A DNA stretch of 15,418 bases from Caryophanales bacterium UBA5732 (GCA_002419445.1 DIGC01000018.1:1-15418), one strand, 5' to 3'. Positions 1 to 8,734 are shown, counted from the stretch's first letter. Made by a program: numbers and translations. The notes: generated by a model from the sequence alone, not told the origin.

Positions 1-19
1 GCTTTTCACACGCTTAATT

Positions 20-48
20 ATTCTATCACACCCGCCAAAACATGTCAA
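20..48 (-). promoter_or_regulatory. SigA-type promoter reading out of the window (probable str operon)
   Basis: On the minus strand a perfect -35 TTGACA (43-48) is separated by 17 nt from a -10 TAGAAT (20-25), with an extended -10 TG at the correct position (TGA before the hexamer). Transcription would start near position 13 and run leftward out of the window. In Bacillus the genes after rpoC are the L7Ae homologue, rpsL, rpsG, fusA and tuf, so this promoter probably serves that operon; this is inference because no coding sequence is visible. The sequence from the -10 into the predicted transcript closely matches the rplK promoter. Confidence 0.8.
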
Positions 49-196
49 CTATTTTATTCTCACAATTTTGCATTTTTTTCATTCTTTTTAAAAAGTTCGA
101 TAAATATAGTCATTATTGGCGTTATTATGCTGTTTTTTGCCACTTTTTCAGTAAATTTTTTTTAACTTTTTTATATCATTTTAAACTTGATATTTA

Positions 197-238
197 AAGA
201 AAAAAGTAGCCGTAAAAGATATCCCTTTACGGCTACTT
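197..238 (-). terminator. Rho-independent terminator of the rpoB-rpoC unit
   Basis: A perfect 13-bp stem (204-216 paired with 226-238, core AGTAGCCGTAAA) encloses a 9-nt loop (217-225). On the minus strand it is followed by a U-rich tract, TTTTTT C TTT. It begins 6 nt after the rpoC stop codon and ends the transcription unit. This is the strongest terminator in the window. Confidence 0.93.
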
Positions 239-244
239 ATCTTT

Positions 245-3200
245 TTACTCTTCGAAATTATCGAATAGGTCTTCTTCGGCTTCTTGTTTTTCGTAAGTAA
301 ACTCAGTGTCGCGTAAGATTCCGGTTCCAGACGGGATTAATCCCCCGATAATTACATTTTCTTTTAATCCTAATAATGGATCTTTTTTACCTCTTATCGC
401 TGCGTCTGTAAGTACTCTAGTTGTTTCTTGGAATGATGCAGCGGAAAGGAATGAATCTGATTTCAAACTTGCTTTGGTAATACCGAGTAAAATCGGTCTA
501 GCAACAGCCGGTTTTAAACCAGCCTTAAATGCTTTTTTATTAGCTTCAATAAATTGATTAACAGAAACTTGACTTCCCGGTAATAATTCAGTGTCGCCTT
601 CTAAAATAACAATTAATCTTTTTGACATTTGTCTAACGATAATCTCAATATGTTTGTCAGAAATATCAACACCCTGAGAACGATAAACTCTTTGAATCTC
701 AGAAAGAATATATTTTTGAACTGTTTCCATATTCGTAACTCTTAAAAGTTCTTTAGGATTAATTGTACCGTCGGTTAATTGAGTACCGCCGGTGATAATT
801 TGTCCTACTTCAACTCTTGGTTGAACATTGGCGTTAGTTTCATAATGTTTTTCTTCGATATCATTTTTAACGTGGATAATAAATCTTTCCTCAACTTGTT
901 CGATTTTTGAAACCGTACCGCTGATTTCCGAAATGATTGATTTAAGTTTTGATTTTCTTGCTTCAAATAATTCTTGAACACGAGGCAAGCCTTGAGTGAT
1001 GTCATCACCGGCAACACCGCCGGTATGGAAGGTTCTCATGGTTAACTGAGTACCAGGTTCACCGATTGATTGAGCGGCAATAATACCTACTGACTCACCA
1101 ACTTCGGCTTTTTCACCAGTTGCTAGATTTTGTCCATAACATTTACGGCAAATACCAACTTCCGCAGTACATGTAAGAGCGTTTCTAATTGCTGCACTCT
1201 TGATTCCCGCATCAGCTACTTCTTTTGCTTTAAATGAATCGATGTAATCATTGCGTTTAACTAAAACCTCACCAGTTTCCGGATGGATAATATCTTGGGA
1301 TGCATATCTTCCAGCAATTCGATCTTGGAATTCTTCAATGATTTTTCCATCTCTATTCAAGATTTCTTCAACCCAAATACTGTTATCAGTACCACAATCT
1401 TCAATTGAGATGACAACATCTTGACTGACGTCAACAAGTCTTCTTGTCAAATATCCTGATTCAGCTGTTTTTAACGCTGTGTCCGTTGAACCTTTTCTCG
1501 CCCCATGGGTTGAGATAAAGAACTCAGACATTGTTAAACCTTCACGGAAAGAAGCTTTAATTGGCAATTCGATTGTTTCACCGCTTGGGTTAGCCATTAG
1601 GCCACGCATACCCGCTAACTGTGTAAAGTTGGAAGCATTACCTCTGGCTCCCGAATCACTCATCATAAAGATATGGTTATCGATTTTAAGTTCGTTGATA
1701 AGTCCGTCTTGGATTTGATCTTTAGCTAATTTCCATTCGTCGATAACTAATTTTTTTCTTTCATCATCAGTTAACATACCCATTTGGAATAGACTATAGA
1801 TTTCATCGACTTTTTCATCATGAAAAGCTAAAATATCCGATTTTTTTGAATATACTTGAACATCAGAAGCCGCTACGGTAATACCAGCTAAGGTTGAATA
1901 CTTAAACCCGATGTTTTTCATCTTATCCAACATTTTTGAAGTTTCGTTGATTTTGTATTTTTCAAAAATTTTCGCAATGATTAAAGATAAGAATTTCTTT
2001 TTGAACGGTGAAACTATCGGCATTTCTTTAATTATATCCTGGATATTTTCACCCGGTTTAATAAAGTATTTCGATGGAGTTTCAACAGTAAGGTTGGTTT
2101 CTGTCGGTTCGTTAATATAAGGAAAACTATCTGGCATAATCTTATTAAAGATTAATTTGCCAGGTGTAGTAACTAAGTAATAAGACGTTAAACTCTTAGG
2201 CACTCTTTTCATGAATGACAAAATATTATTTGATTGCATAAAGCTGACATCAAGGATTTCGTCTTCTTGATCAAGGAAATCAACCGATGGAGTAATATGA
2301 CTATCAATTTTTAATGCAATTCGAGAATGCAAAGTTAAATAATCGTTTTCGTAAGCAAGCATAACTTCGTCAAAATTGCTGAAGTAAGATCCTTCGCCGA
2401 TTTCACCAGCTTTTTCCATTGTTAAATAATAGTTACCAAGAACCATATCTTGTGATGGAGTAACGATTGGTTTACCGTCTTTAGGAGCTAGGATGTTATT
2501 GGATGCCAGCATTAATACGCGTGCTTCCGCTTGCGCTTCTTCCGATAAAGGCACATGAACCGCCATTTGGTCACCATCGAAGTCCGCATTAAAAGCCGTC
2601 GTTACTAATGGATGCAAACGAATTGCTTTACCTTCAACAAGGATTGGCTCAAAAGCTTGAATACCTAATCTATGTAATGTTGGAGCACGGTTCAAAAGTA
2701 CTGGATGTTCTCTAATGACATCTTCTAATACTGCCCATACTCTTTTGTCTAATCTTTCAATTAAGGTTTTAGCGTTTTTAAGATTTGAACTAATACCTCT
2801 TTCAATCATTTCTTTAATAACAAATGGTTTAAATAAAGTAACAGCCATTTCTTTTGGTAACCCGCATTGATACATTTCCAAATCCGGACCGACGACGATA
2901 ACGCTACGTCCTGAATAGTCAACACGTTTACCAAGTAAGTTCTGACGGAATCGACCTTGTTTACCTCTTAACATATCTGATAATGATTTTAAAGCTCTGT
3001 TACGCTCAACAACCATTTTTCTTCCACGTTTTGAGTTGTCAATTAAAGCGTCAACCGCTTCTTGTAACATCCGTTTTTCATTCTTTGTAATAAGATGAGG
3101 AGCGTTTTGTTGATATTGACGCTCTAAACGTTTATTACGGTTTAAGATTCTTCTGTATAAATCATTAAGGTCGGTTGTTGCGAATCTACCTCCATCTAGT

Positions 3201-3925
3201 TGAACCATCGGTCTTAAATCCGGAGGAATTACTGGTAATACTTCTAAAACCATCCATTCGGGTTTATTGTCAGATTGAGCAAACGCTTCAACGACGCTTA
3301 ATCTTTTAACAATCTTTTCTCTTCTTTGTTTAGAAGCTGTTTTAAGTTCAACTCTAAGTCTTAAAGTTTCTTCTTTTAAATCGATTTTTTGCAATAGATA
3401 TTTTACGGCTTCAGCACCTGTTAACGCCTTAAAACGAGAACCGAATTCAAAGTATTTATCAGTATATTCTCTTTCTGATAAAATTTGTTTAAATTCTAAA
3501 TCAGTGTCGCCGGCTTCAACAACGATGTAAGAAGCTAGATAAACAACTTCTTCTAAATCTTTTGCTTTTATATCAAGTAATATCGCTAGTCTAGAAGGTG
3601 AATTTCTTAAATACCAAGCGTGAACTACAGGAGCTTTTAACTCGATATGGCCCATTCTTTCTCTTCTAACTTTTGCTTCCGTAATTTCAACACCGCAGTT
3701 AGGACAAATCTTCCCAGGGTGTGAACTCTTTTTTGATTTGTTTGAACAAGCACATTGATAATCTTTTGTTGGTCCAAAAATTCTTTCACAGAATAATCCG
3801 TCTTTTTCTGGTTTCAATGTACGGTAGTTAATTGTTTCGTGTTTAGTAACTTCTCCGAAAGACCAACTTCTGATTTCTTCAGGTGAGGCTAATCTAATCT
3901 TCAAATGTGAAAACTTTTGACTCAT
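245..3925 (-). CDS. rpoC: DNA-directed RNA polymerase subunit beta' (RpoC)
   Basis: Catalytic beta' subunit of bacterial RNA polymerase, assembling with beta, alpha2, omega and sigma in the cytoplasm. Numbering here uses the 1226-residue product. The N-terminal zinc ribbon has Cys58, Cys60, Cys74 and Cys77. The Mg-binding NADFDGD motif lies at 446-452 and holds the three catalytic aspartates. The bridge helix is near 790-833, and the second zinc site is Cys844, Cys919, Cys926 and Cys929. The trigger loop region lies near 946-972, including the GEPGTQLTMRTFHTGG stretch. The length is slightly above that of B. subtilis RpoC (about 1200), mostly from extra residues around 538-586. An in-frame ATG lies two codons upstream (3929-3931) but only 1 nt from the AGGAGG core. 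The ATG at 3923-3925, 7 nt away, is the better start. The ribosome binding site overlaps the rpoB stop codon, so translation is probably coupled. Confidence 0.98.
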   Translation of the reverse strand: MSQKFSHLKIRLASPEEIRSWSFGEVTKHETINYRTLKPEKDGLFCERIFGPTKDYQCACSNKSKKSSHPGKICPNCGVEITEAKVRRERMGHIELKAPVVHAWYLRNSPSRLAILLDIKAKDLEEVVYLASYIVVEAGDTDLEFKQILSEREYTDKYFEFGSRFKALTGAEAVKYLLQKIDLKEETLRLRVELKTASKQRREKIVKRLSVVEAFAQSDNKPEWMVLEVLPVIPPDLRPMVQLDGGRFATTDLNDLYRRILNRNKRLERQYQQNAPHLITKNEKRMLQEAVDALIDNSKRGRKMVVERNRALKSLSDMLRGKQGRFRQNLLGKRVDYSGRSVIVVGPDLEMYQCGLPKEMAVTLFKPFVIKEMIERGISSNLKNAKTLIERLDKRVWAVLEDVIREHPVLLNRAPTLHRLGIQAFEPILVEGKAIRLHPLVTTAFNADFDGDQMAVHVPLSEEAQAEARVLMLASNNILAPKDGKPIVTPSQDMVLGNYYLTMEKAGEIGEGSYFSNFDEVMLAYENDYLTLHSRIALKIDSHITPSVDFLDQEDEILDVSFMQSNNILSFMKRVPKSLTSYYLVTTPGKLIFNKIMPDSFPYINEPTETNLTVETPSKYFIKPGENIQDIIKEMPIVSPFKKKFLSLIIAKIFEKYKINETSKMLDKMKNIGFKYSTLAGITVAASDVQVYSKKSDILAFHDEKVDEIYSLFQMGMLTDDERKKLVIDEWKLAKDQIQDGLINELKIDNHIFMMSDSGARGNASNFTQLAGMRGLMANPSGETIELPIKASFREGLTMSEFFISTHGARKGSTDTALKTAESGYLTRRLVDVSQDVVISIEDCGTDNSIWVEEILNRDGKIIEEFQDRIAGRYASQDIIHPETGEVLVKRNDYIDSFKAKEVADAGIKSAAIRNALTCTAEVGICRKCYGQNLATGEKAEVGESVGIIAAQSIGEPGTQLTMRTFHTGGVAGDDITQGLPRVQELFEARKSKLKSIISEISGTVSKIEQVEERFIIHVKNDIEEKHYETNANVQPRVEVGQIITGGTQLTDGTINPKELLRVTNMETVQKYILSEIQRVYRSQGVDISDKHIEIIVRQMSKRLIVILEGDTELLPGSQVSVNQFIEANKKAFKAGLKPAVARPILLGITKASLKSDSFLSAASFQETTRVLTDAAIRGKKDPLLGLKENVIIGGLIPSGTGILRDTEFTYEKQEAEEDLFDNFEE

Positions 3926-3932
3926 ACTCATT

Positions 3933-3940
3933 CCTCCTTA
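3933..3940 (-). promoter_or_regulatory. rpoC ribosome binding site that decides the start
   Basis: The minus-strand sequence TAAGGAGG contains both the rpoB stop codon (TAA, 3938-3940) and a full Shine-Dalgarno sequence. It sits 1 nt before the first in-frame ATG and 7 nt before the second (3923-3925), favouring the second. Confidence 0.75.
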
Positions 3941-6900
3941 CGATTGAAAACCGAATTTAGTGATGTAATCTTCTTGATCATTGTCAACCAAGCTTCTATC
4001 AACTTCATTAGCTCCTGTATCTTTATTAATAAGTTCTACATAAAGACCTAATGATCTTAATTCTCTTGTTAATACTCTAAATGATTCTGGTAAAGATGGT
4101 GCAGGGATTGGTTTTCCATCAGTGATTGCTTTAAATACTTTGTTACGGCCGATGATATCATCAGACTTAACTGTCAGCATTTCTTGTAACGTATAAGCAG
4201 CACCGTAAGCTTCTAATGCCCAAACTTCCATTTCTCCGAATCTTTGTCCACCATTTTGTGCTTTACCACCCATCGGTTGTTGGGTAACTAAAGTATATGG
4301 ACCAACGCTTCTTGCATGTAATTTATCATCAACCATATGGTCAAGTTTAATCATGTACATAACGCCAACTGAAACTTTGTTGTCAAACTTTCGACCTGTA
4401 CGTCCATCATATAAAACATATTTTCCTTCTGGTGACATTTTTGCTTCAGCCATAATTTGATCTAAATCCGACTGTTCAACCCCATCAAATACCGGAGTTG
4501 CAACATGAATGCCCAATTGTTTAGCAGCCATTCCTAAATGGATTTCTAGGACCTGACCGATATTCATACGAGAAGGAACCCCTAGTGGATTTAACATGAT
4601 ATCAATAGGTGTACCGTCTTCCATGTATGGCATATCTTCTTGTGGTAATATTTTAGAAATAACCCCTTTATTACCATGACGTCCAGCCATTTTATCGCCT
4701 TCAGAAATTTTACGTTTTTGAACGATATAAACTCTTACAGACATGTTAACGCCAGGATTTAATTCATCTTTGCCTCGAACGAAGACTTGTACTGAACGAA
4801 CAATACCGCCGCCGCCATGAGGAACTCTTAAAGATGTATCTCTAACTTCTCTTGATTTTTCACCAAAGATTGCTAATAATAATTTTTCTTCAGGAGATGG
4901 ATCAGTTTGACCCTTAGGAGTAACTTTACCCACTAAGATATCTCCTTCTTTAACTTCTGTACCGGGGATGATAATACCGTCAGCGTCTAAATAACGTCTG
5001 CCGTCTTCACCAACGTTAGGAATTTCACGAGTAATTTCTTCTTTTCCTAACTTAGTATCTCTAGCTTCAATTTCATATTTTTCAATATGGATTGAAGTGT
5101 AAACATCTTCTTGTACCAGTCTTTCATTCATGATAACAGCATCTTCATAGTTATAACCATTCCAAGTCATGAAAGCAACTACAACATTTCTACCAATAGC
5201 TAATTCACCTTGATCCATTGACGGACCGTCAGCGATTATATCTCCAGTTTTAACTTTTTCTCCAAGTTTAACAATTGGAGTTTGATTAATACAAGTACCT
5301 TGATTAGATCTTAAGAACTTTAACAGTTCATGACGTTCTAAGTCTCCGGAAGTTGTTCTTATTCTGATTTCCCTACCGTCAACATACTCAATTACGCCAT
5401 CACTGTTAGCGATAACGCTGGTACCAGAGTCATGAGCTACTTTATATTCAATACCAGTACCAACGAGTGGAGCTTCTGGTTTTAACAACGGAATTGCTTG
5501 ACGTTGCATGTTCGCGCCCATCAATGCGCGGTTAGCATCATCATGTTCTAAAAACGGAATCGAAGCAGTTGAAACTGAAACGATTTGTTTTGGTGAAACG
5601 TCCATGAAATCACAACGATGTCGATCGAAAATTCTTGTTTCGCCGTTTTGTCTAGCGACAACACGATCTTCTTTTATAGTCATATCATCATTTAAAACCA
5701 CATTGGCTTGAGCAATGATATAATCTCTTTCTTCATCAGCTGATAAATAATGAAGTTCATCAGTGACTCTTGAAGTCTTTTTATCTATCTTTAAATATGG
5801 AGTTTCGATAAAACCATATTTATTAACTTTTACATAACAAGCTAATGAGTTAATCAAACCGATGTTTTGGCCTTCTGGGGTTTCAATCGGGCAAATTCTG
5901 CCATAATGGCTTTGATGAACGTCACGAACTTCGAATCCGGCTCTGTCTCTCGTTAAACCACCAGGCCCAAGAGCTGAAATTCTACGTTTGTGTGTCAATT
6001 CATCTAACGGATTAGTTTGTTGCATGAATTGTGATAACTGACTACTGCCAAAAAATTCTTTGATTGATGAAGTCAGTGGTCTGATATTAATTAAGTTTTG
6101 CGGAGTAATTGTCCGAGGATCTTTTGTTGACATTCTATCCTTAACATTTTTTTCCATTTTTGCTAAACCAATACGGAATTGGTTTTTCAAAAGTTCGCCA
6201 ATTAATCTTAATCTTCTATTACCTAAATGGTCGATATCATCAAGATTTCCTGCACCATTAAATAAATTAAGATAATAAGAAATGCTGGCTAAGATGTCTG
6301 AAGTTGTAATATGTAAAGCTACTTCTTGTGAATTGTTGCCAATTAATCTAATTCTCTTGGCTTCACCGGCATCATCTTTAACGTCAACATTTAAAATTTC
6401 AATAACTGTATTTCTGACAACGTTTTGAACGAACGCGATATCTTCTCCTTCAGGAGCAATCTCATTACGATTTTCACGGTCGATAATTTGTTTTAATTCC
6501 TTTTCCAATTCTTTATCAAAAACAACTTTTTGAATTAAAGCTGTACGATTGTTACGGATTAAATTTAAACTTTCATAGTCAAGTTTAGTTGATTTTGAAA
6601 TTACTACTTCACCAGTTTCAGGGTCAACTAAATCTTTGCTTAACTTAACGATAATATCTTTATCAAGTAGCGATTTAACGCGATTTACCACGTCTAGCTT
6701 TTGATTGACTTTAAAGCGACCAACATCAGCTAAGTCGTAACGTTTTTCATCGAAAAGTCTTGAAACAAAAAATTCTCTTGCCCCTTCAATAGTAGCCGTT
6801 TCACCTTGTCTAATTTTAGCATAAACTTCTTTCATCGCTTCTTCAGCATTTTGAGTTAAGTCTTTTTCAAAAGTGTTGTCTAGTAACTCATGTTCGCCAA

Positions 6901-7567
6901 AAATGTCAACAATTTGCTTCTTGGTTGAAAACCCTAAAGCTTTAATCATCGTTGACAACAGTATCTTTTTCGATCTGTCTATCTTTGCATATAGAATATC
7001 TTTAGAACCCATTTCATATTCTAACCATGCACCTCTAGTGGGAATAACTTGACCAAGATATTTGTGTTGAAGTGTCTTCTTGTCAACTTCTTCTGAAAAG
7101 AAAACACCAGCGGAACGGACAATCTGCGAAACGATAACTCTTTCAGAACCGTTGATTATAAAAGTTCCAACTGGAGTCATCATTGGGATATCACCCATGA
7201 AAATTTTATTTTCAACAATGTTATCATCACTGATTAATTCGCCGGTTTTACTATCGACAATATCTTTGTTTTTTAAACGAACGCTAACTTTTAAAGGTCT
7301 TGAATAATTCAAATCCTTTTCCTTACACTCGTTAACGCTATACTTCGCAGGTTCAAATTCAAAATCACCAAAGTACAATTCTACATTACCATTAAAGTTA
7401 GTAATTGGAGAGATGTCTTGAAACAATTCTTTTAAACCAGTTTCCATAAACCATTCAAATGATTCAGTTTGGACTTCGATTAAATTTGGCAATTCGACAT
7501 TGGATTTGACCCGGGAATAATTTCTTCTTTCTCTGGTCTTACCGTATTGGACGGTTTTGTAATTCAC
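3938..7567 (-). CDS. rpoB: DNA-directed RNA polymerase subunit beta (RpoB)
   Basis: Beta subunit of RNA polymerase, forming one side of the active-site cleft and the rifampicin pocket. The protein has 1209 residues, close to B. subtilis RpoB (1193), and aligns from its first residues (QYGKTRERRNYSR). Landmarks are the protrusion segment TPVGTFIINGSERVIVSQ (131-148), the rifampicin cluster (507-533), NYEDA (806-810), GDKMAGRHGNKGVIS (957-971) with catalytic Lys959 and Lys967, and the C-terminal EMEVWALEAYGAAYTLQE block (1112-1129). It starts with GTG, preceded by GAGG with a 7-nt spacing. Within the rifampicin cluster the numbering coincides with E. coli, and residue 516 is Gln (CAA, 6020-6022) where Asp is almost universal. 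The gene has its own promoter just upstream and is followed at once by rpoC. Confidence 0.98.
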   Translation of the reverse strand: MNYKTVQYGKTRERRNYSRVKSNVELPNLIEVQTESFEWFMETGLKELFQDISPITNFNGNVELYFGDFEFEPAKYSVNECKEKDLNYSRPLKVSVRLKNKDIVDSKTGELISDDNIVENKIFMGDIPMMTPVGTFIINGSERVIVSQIVRSAGVFFSEEVDKKTLQHKYLGQVIPTRGAWLEYEMGSKDILYAKIDRSKKILLSTMIKALGFSTKKQIVDIFGEHELLDNTFEKDLTQNAEEAMKEVYAKIRQGETATIEGAREFFVSRLFDEKRYDLADVGRFKVNQKLDVVNRVKSLLDKDIIVKLSKDLVDPETGEVVISKSTKLDYESLNLIRNNRTALIQKVVFDKELEKELKQIIDRENRNEIAPEGEDIAFVQNVVRNTVIEILNVDVKDDAGEAKRIRLIGNNSQEVALHITTSDILASISYYLNLFNGAGNLDDIDHLGNRRLRLIGELLKNQFRIGLAKMEKNVKDRMSTKDPRTITPQNLINIRPLTSSIKEFFGSSQLSQFMQQTNPLDELTHKRRISALGPGGLTRDRAGFEVRDVHQSHYGRICPIETPEGQNIGLINSLACYVKVNKYGFIETPYLKIDKKTSRVTDELHYLSADEERDYIIAQANVVLNDDMTIKEDRVVARQNGETRIFDRHRCDFMDVSPKQIVSVSTASIPFLEHDDANRALMGANMQRQAIPLLKPEAPLVGTGIEYKVAHDSGTSVIANSDGVIEYVDGREIRIRTTSGDLERHELLKFLRSNQGTCINQTPIVKLGEKVKTGDIIADGPSMDQGELAIGRNVVVAFMTWNGYNYEDAVIMNERLVQEDVYTSIHIEKYEIEARDTKLGKEEITREIPNVGEDGRRYLDADGIIIPGTEVKEGDILVGKVTPKGQTDPSPEEKLLLAIFGEKSREVRDTSLRVPHGGGGIVRSVQVFVRGKDELNPGVNMSVRVYIVQKRKISEGDKMAGRHGNKGVISKILPQEDMPYMEDGTPIDIMLNPLGVPSRMNIGQVLEIHLGMAAKQLGIHVATPVFDGVEQSDLDQIMAEAKMSPEGKYVLYDGRTGRKFDNKVSVGVMYMIKLDHMVDDKLHARSVGPYTLVTQQPMGGKAQNGGQRFGEMEVWALEAYGAAYTLQEMLTVKSDDIIGRNKVFKAITDGKPIPAPSLPESFRVLTRELRSLGLYVELINKDTGANEVDRSLVDNDQEDYITKFGFQS

Positions 7568-7627
7568 ACAATCACCTCATAAACTAGATTTTGGATAGTT
7601 TTTTTATAAAAAATACTAATAAATGCA

Positions 7628-7651
7628 AAAATGCGCATTCTATCGCATTTT
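7628..7651 (-). other. Hairpin at the 5' end of the predicted rpoBC transcript
   Basis: An 8-bp inverted repeat (AAAATGCG at 7628-7635 against its complement at 7644-7651, loop 8 nt) covers the predicted start point near 7648. The mRNA would therefore begin at or just inside a small stem-loop. A third copy of the GCATT arm follows, allowing an alternative pairing. It may stabilise the 5' end or modulate early elongation; the fold is seen and the role is inferred. Confidence 0.45.
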
Positions 7652-7654
7652 AAT

Positions 7655-7683
7655 ATTTTATCACAATTGAACAAGCCAGTCAA
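7655..7683 (-). promoter_or_regulatory. SigA-type promoter for rpoB-rpoC
   Basis: On the minus strand, -35 TTGACT (7678-7683) and -10 TAAAAT (7655-7660) are spaced by exactly 17 nt, with an extended -10 TGA (7661-7663). The -35 box directly abuts the ybxB stop codon (7684-7686). The predicted start is near 7648, leaving an untranslated leader of about 80 nt before the rpoB GTG. It gives rpoBC expression independent of the r-protein genes, in line with the terminator placed after rplL. Confidence 0.83.
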
Positions 7684-8274
7684 TTATTTAATGCACTTTA
7701 TTACATAATAACCACTTTTCTTGTTAATAATCTCTACATTACTATAAATTGTTTCACATTTCTTAATCGCCGATGGTGCTCCCTGTTTTTTATTAATAAC
7801 AAAAACAAAGCGACCGCCAGCATGCAAATGGTGGTAAGCATCAGAAAATATCCGATAAACCACTTCTTTACCGGCTCTAATTGGCGGATTAGTTATTATC
7901 AGATCAAACGACTGTTCGATTTCATTGAATCCATCGCTGTAAATAACTTCAATCTCAACTTTGTTAATTATGGCATTCTTCTGCGATAGCTTAATCGCTC
8001 TATCATTTACATCAGCCATAAGAACCAAAGATTCTTGATGAAAAGATTTATAGATGATCCCTAGAGGACCATACCCTGAACCCAAATCTAAAAAAGAGTT
8101 ACTGGGAATGTCTAAAACATTTTCAATCAATAATCTCGAGCCAAAATCTAAACCCATTTTCGAGAAGACTCCATGATCAGTTAAAAACGAAAAACTCTTG
8201 TCAAAAATTTTGACAAGTATCGTTTTTTCGTTAGATTTGAGCGAGTCGTTTTCTTTAGAAAAGTAATGTGACAT
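7684..8274 (-). CDS. ybxB: Class I SAM-dependent methyltransferase, RsmC/YbxB-like
   Basis: Probable RNA or protein N-methyltransferase, 196 residues, about the length of B. subtilis YbxB. The SAM-binding motif I is LDLGSGYGPLGI (62-73), an acidic residue that would bind the ribose ends strand 2 (Asp88 in MADVN), and the catalytic motif IV is NPPIRAGK (129-136). The NPP motif is typical of enzymes methylating exocyclic amino groups, as in the 16S rRNA guanine-N2 methyltransferase RsmC. This protein corresponds to the single catalytic half of RsmC, so the exact substrate is not established from sequence. Its position between rplL and rpoB is the same as in B. subtilis. The ribosome binding site (GAGG, 8282-8285) lies directly behind the U-tract of the upstream terminator. 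No promoter was seen, so expression probably depends on terminator read-through. Confidence 0.88.
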   Translation of the reverse strand: MSHYFSKENDSLKSNEKTILVKIFDKSFSFLTDHGVFSKMGLDFGSRLLIENVLDIPSNSFLDLGSGYGPLGIIYKSFHQESLVLMADVNDRAIKLSQKNAIINKVEIEVIYSDGFNEIEQSFDLIITNPPIRAGKEVVYRIFSDAYHHLHAGGRFVFVINKKQGAPSAIKKCETIYSNVEIINKKSGYYVIKCIK

Positions 8275-8285
8275 TATTCATCCTC

Positions 8286-8319
8286 AAAAAGACTAAAAAC
8301 CTGAGAAAAACTCAGGTTT
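8286..8319 (-). terminator. Intrinsic terminator between rplL and ybxB
   Basis: A 9-bp stem (AAACCTGAG at 8297-8305 with its complement at 8311-8319) has a loop of five bases. On the minus strand it is followed by TTTTT, AGTC and another TTTTT. It should end most rplJL transcripts while letting a fraction continue into ybxB, whose ribosome binding site starts immediately after the second U run. Confidence 0.82.
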
Positions 8320-8339
8320 ATATGCCTTCAACTAAATAA

Positions 8340-8717
8340 TTATTTAATTTCTACTTTTGCGCCAGCTTCAACTAATTTGTCAGCGATTTCTTTAGCTTCT
8401 GTTTCTTTGACTTTTTCCTTGATAACTACTGGAGCTGAGTCAACGATTTTCTTAGCTTCGATTAAGCCTAAACCAGTTAATTCTCTGATTACTTTAATAA
8501 CTTTAACTTTAGATTCGCCAGAATCCATTAACATAACGTTAACTTCTTTTGGACCTTCGTCTACAACTTCTTCAGCGGCAGCTACTGCTGGACCAGCTGA
8601 TACTGCAGATGGATCGATACCGAATTCTTCCTTCATTGCATCGATAAGTGATTTAATTTCTAAAATATTCATTTCTTTTAATGCTTCGATAAAATCTTTA
8701 GCGTTTAATTTAGCCAT
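8340..8717 (-). CDS. rplL: Large ribosomal subunit protein bL12 (L7/L12)
   Basis: Acidic stalk protein of the 50S subunit that recruits and activates translational GTPases (EF-Tu, EF-G, IF2, RF3). It is present as several dimers bound to L10. The 125-residue product has the family layout: an N-terminal dimerisation domain (about 1-33), an Ala/Val-rich flexible hinge (about 37-52), and a C-terminal factor-binding domain from about 56. The latter includes the strongly conserved VKVIKVIRELTGLGLIEAKK segment. The ribosome binding site AGGAGG (8727-8732) is 9 nt from the ATG, and only 17 nt separate it from rplJ. It is transcribed with rplJ under the L10 leader and followed by a terminator. Confidence 0.97.
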   Translation of the reverse strand: MAKLNAKDFIEALKEMNILEIKSLIDAMKEEFGIDPSAVSAGPAVAAAEEVVDEGPKEVNVMLMDSGESKVKVIKVIRELTGLGLIEAKKIVDSAPVVIKEKVKETEAKEIADKLVEAGAKVEIK

Positions 8718-8734
8718 TTTTAATTTCCTCCTAA

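Noticed and set aside
49..196. AT-rich stretch left of the rpoC terminator examined for a small RNA, tRNA or short gene
   Set aside because: No tRNA-like fold, no ribosome binding site with a reading frame, and no strong hairpin was found; it looks like plain intergenic sequence.
306..557. Plus-strand open frames inside rpoC (also at 1479-1718 and 1911-2120), rpoB, rplA-rplK and the ABC genes
   Set aside because: All lie opposite well-supported conserved genes, have no recognisable domains and no promoter context.
3926..3931. The upstream ATG as rpoC start
   Set aside because: It is only 1 nt from the Shine-Dalgarno core, too close for normal initiation; the second ATG has the optimal spacing and fits the family N terminus.
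7596..7618. AT-rich inverted repeat (TAGT, T-run, A-run, ACTA) in the rpoB leader as a terminator
   Set aside because: It has almost no G-C pairs and lies upstream of a gene that must be highly expressed; at most a weak structure.
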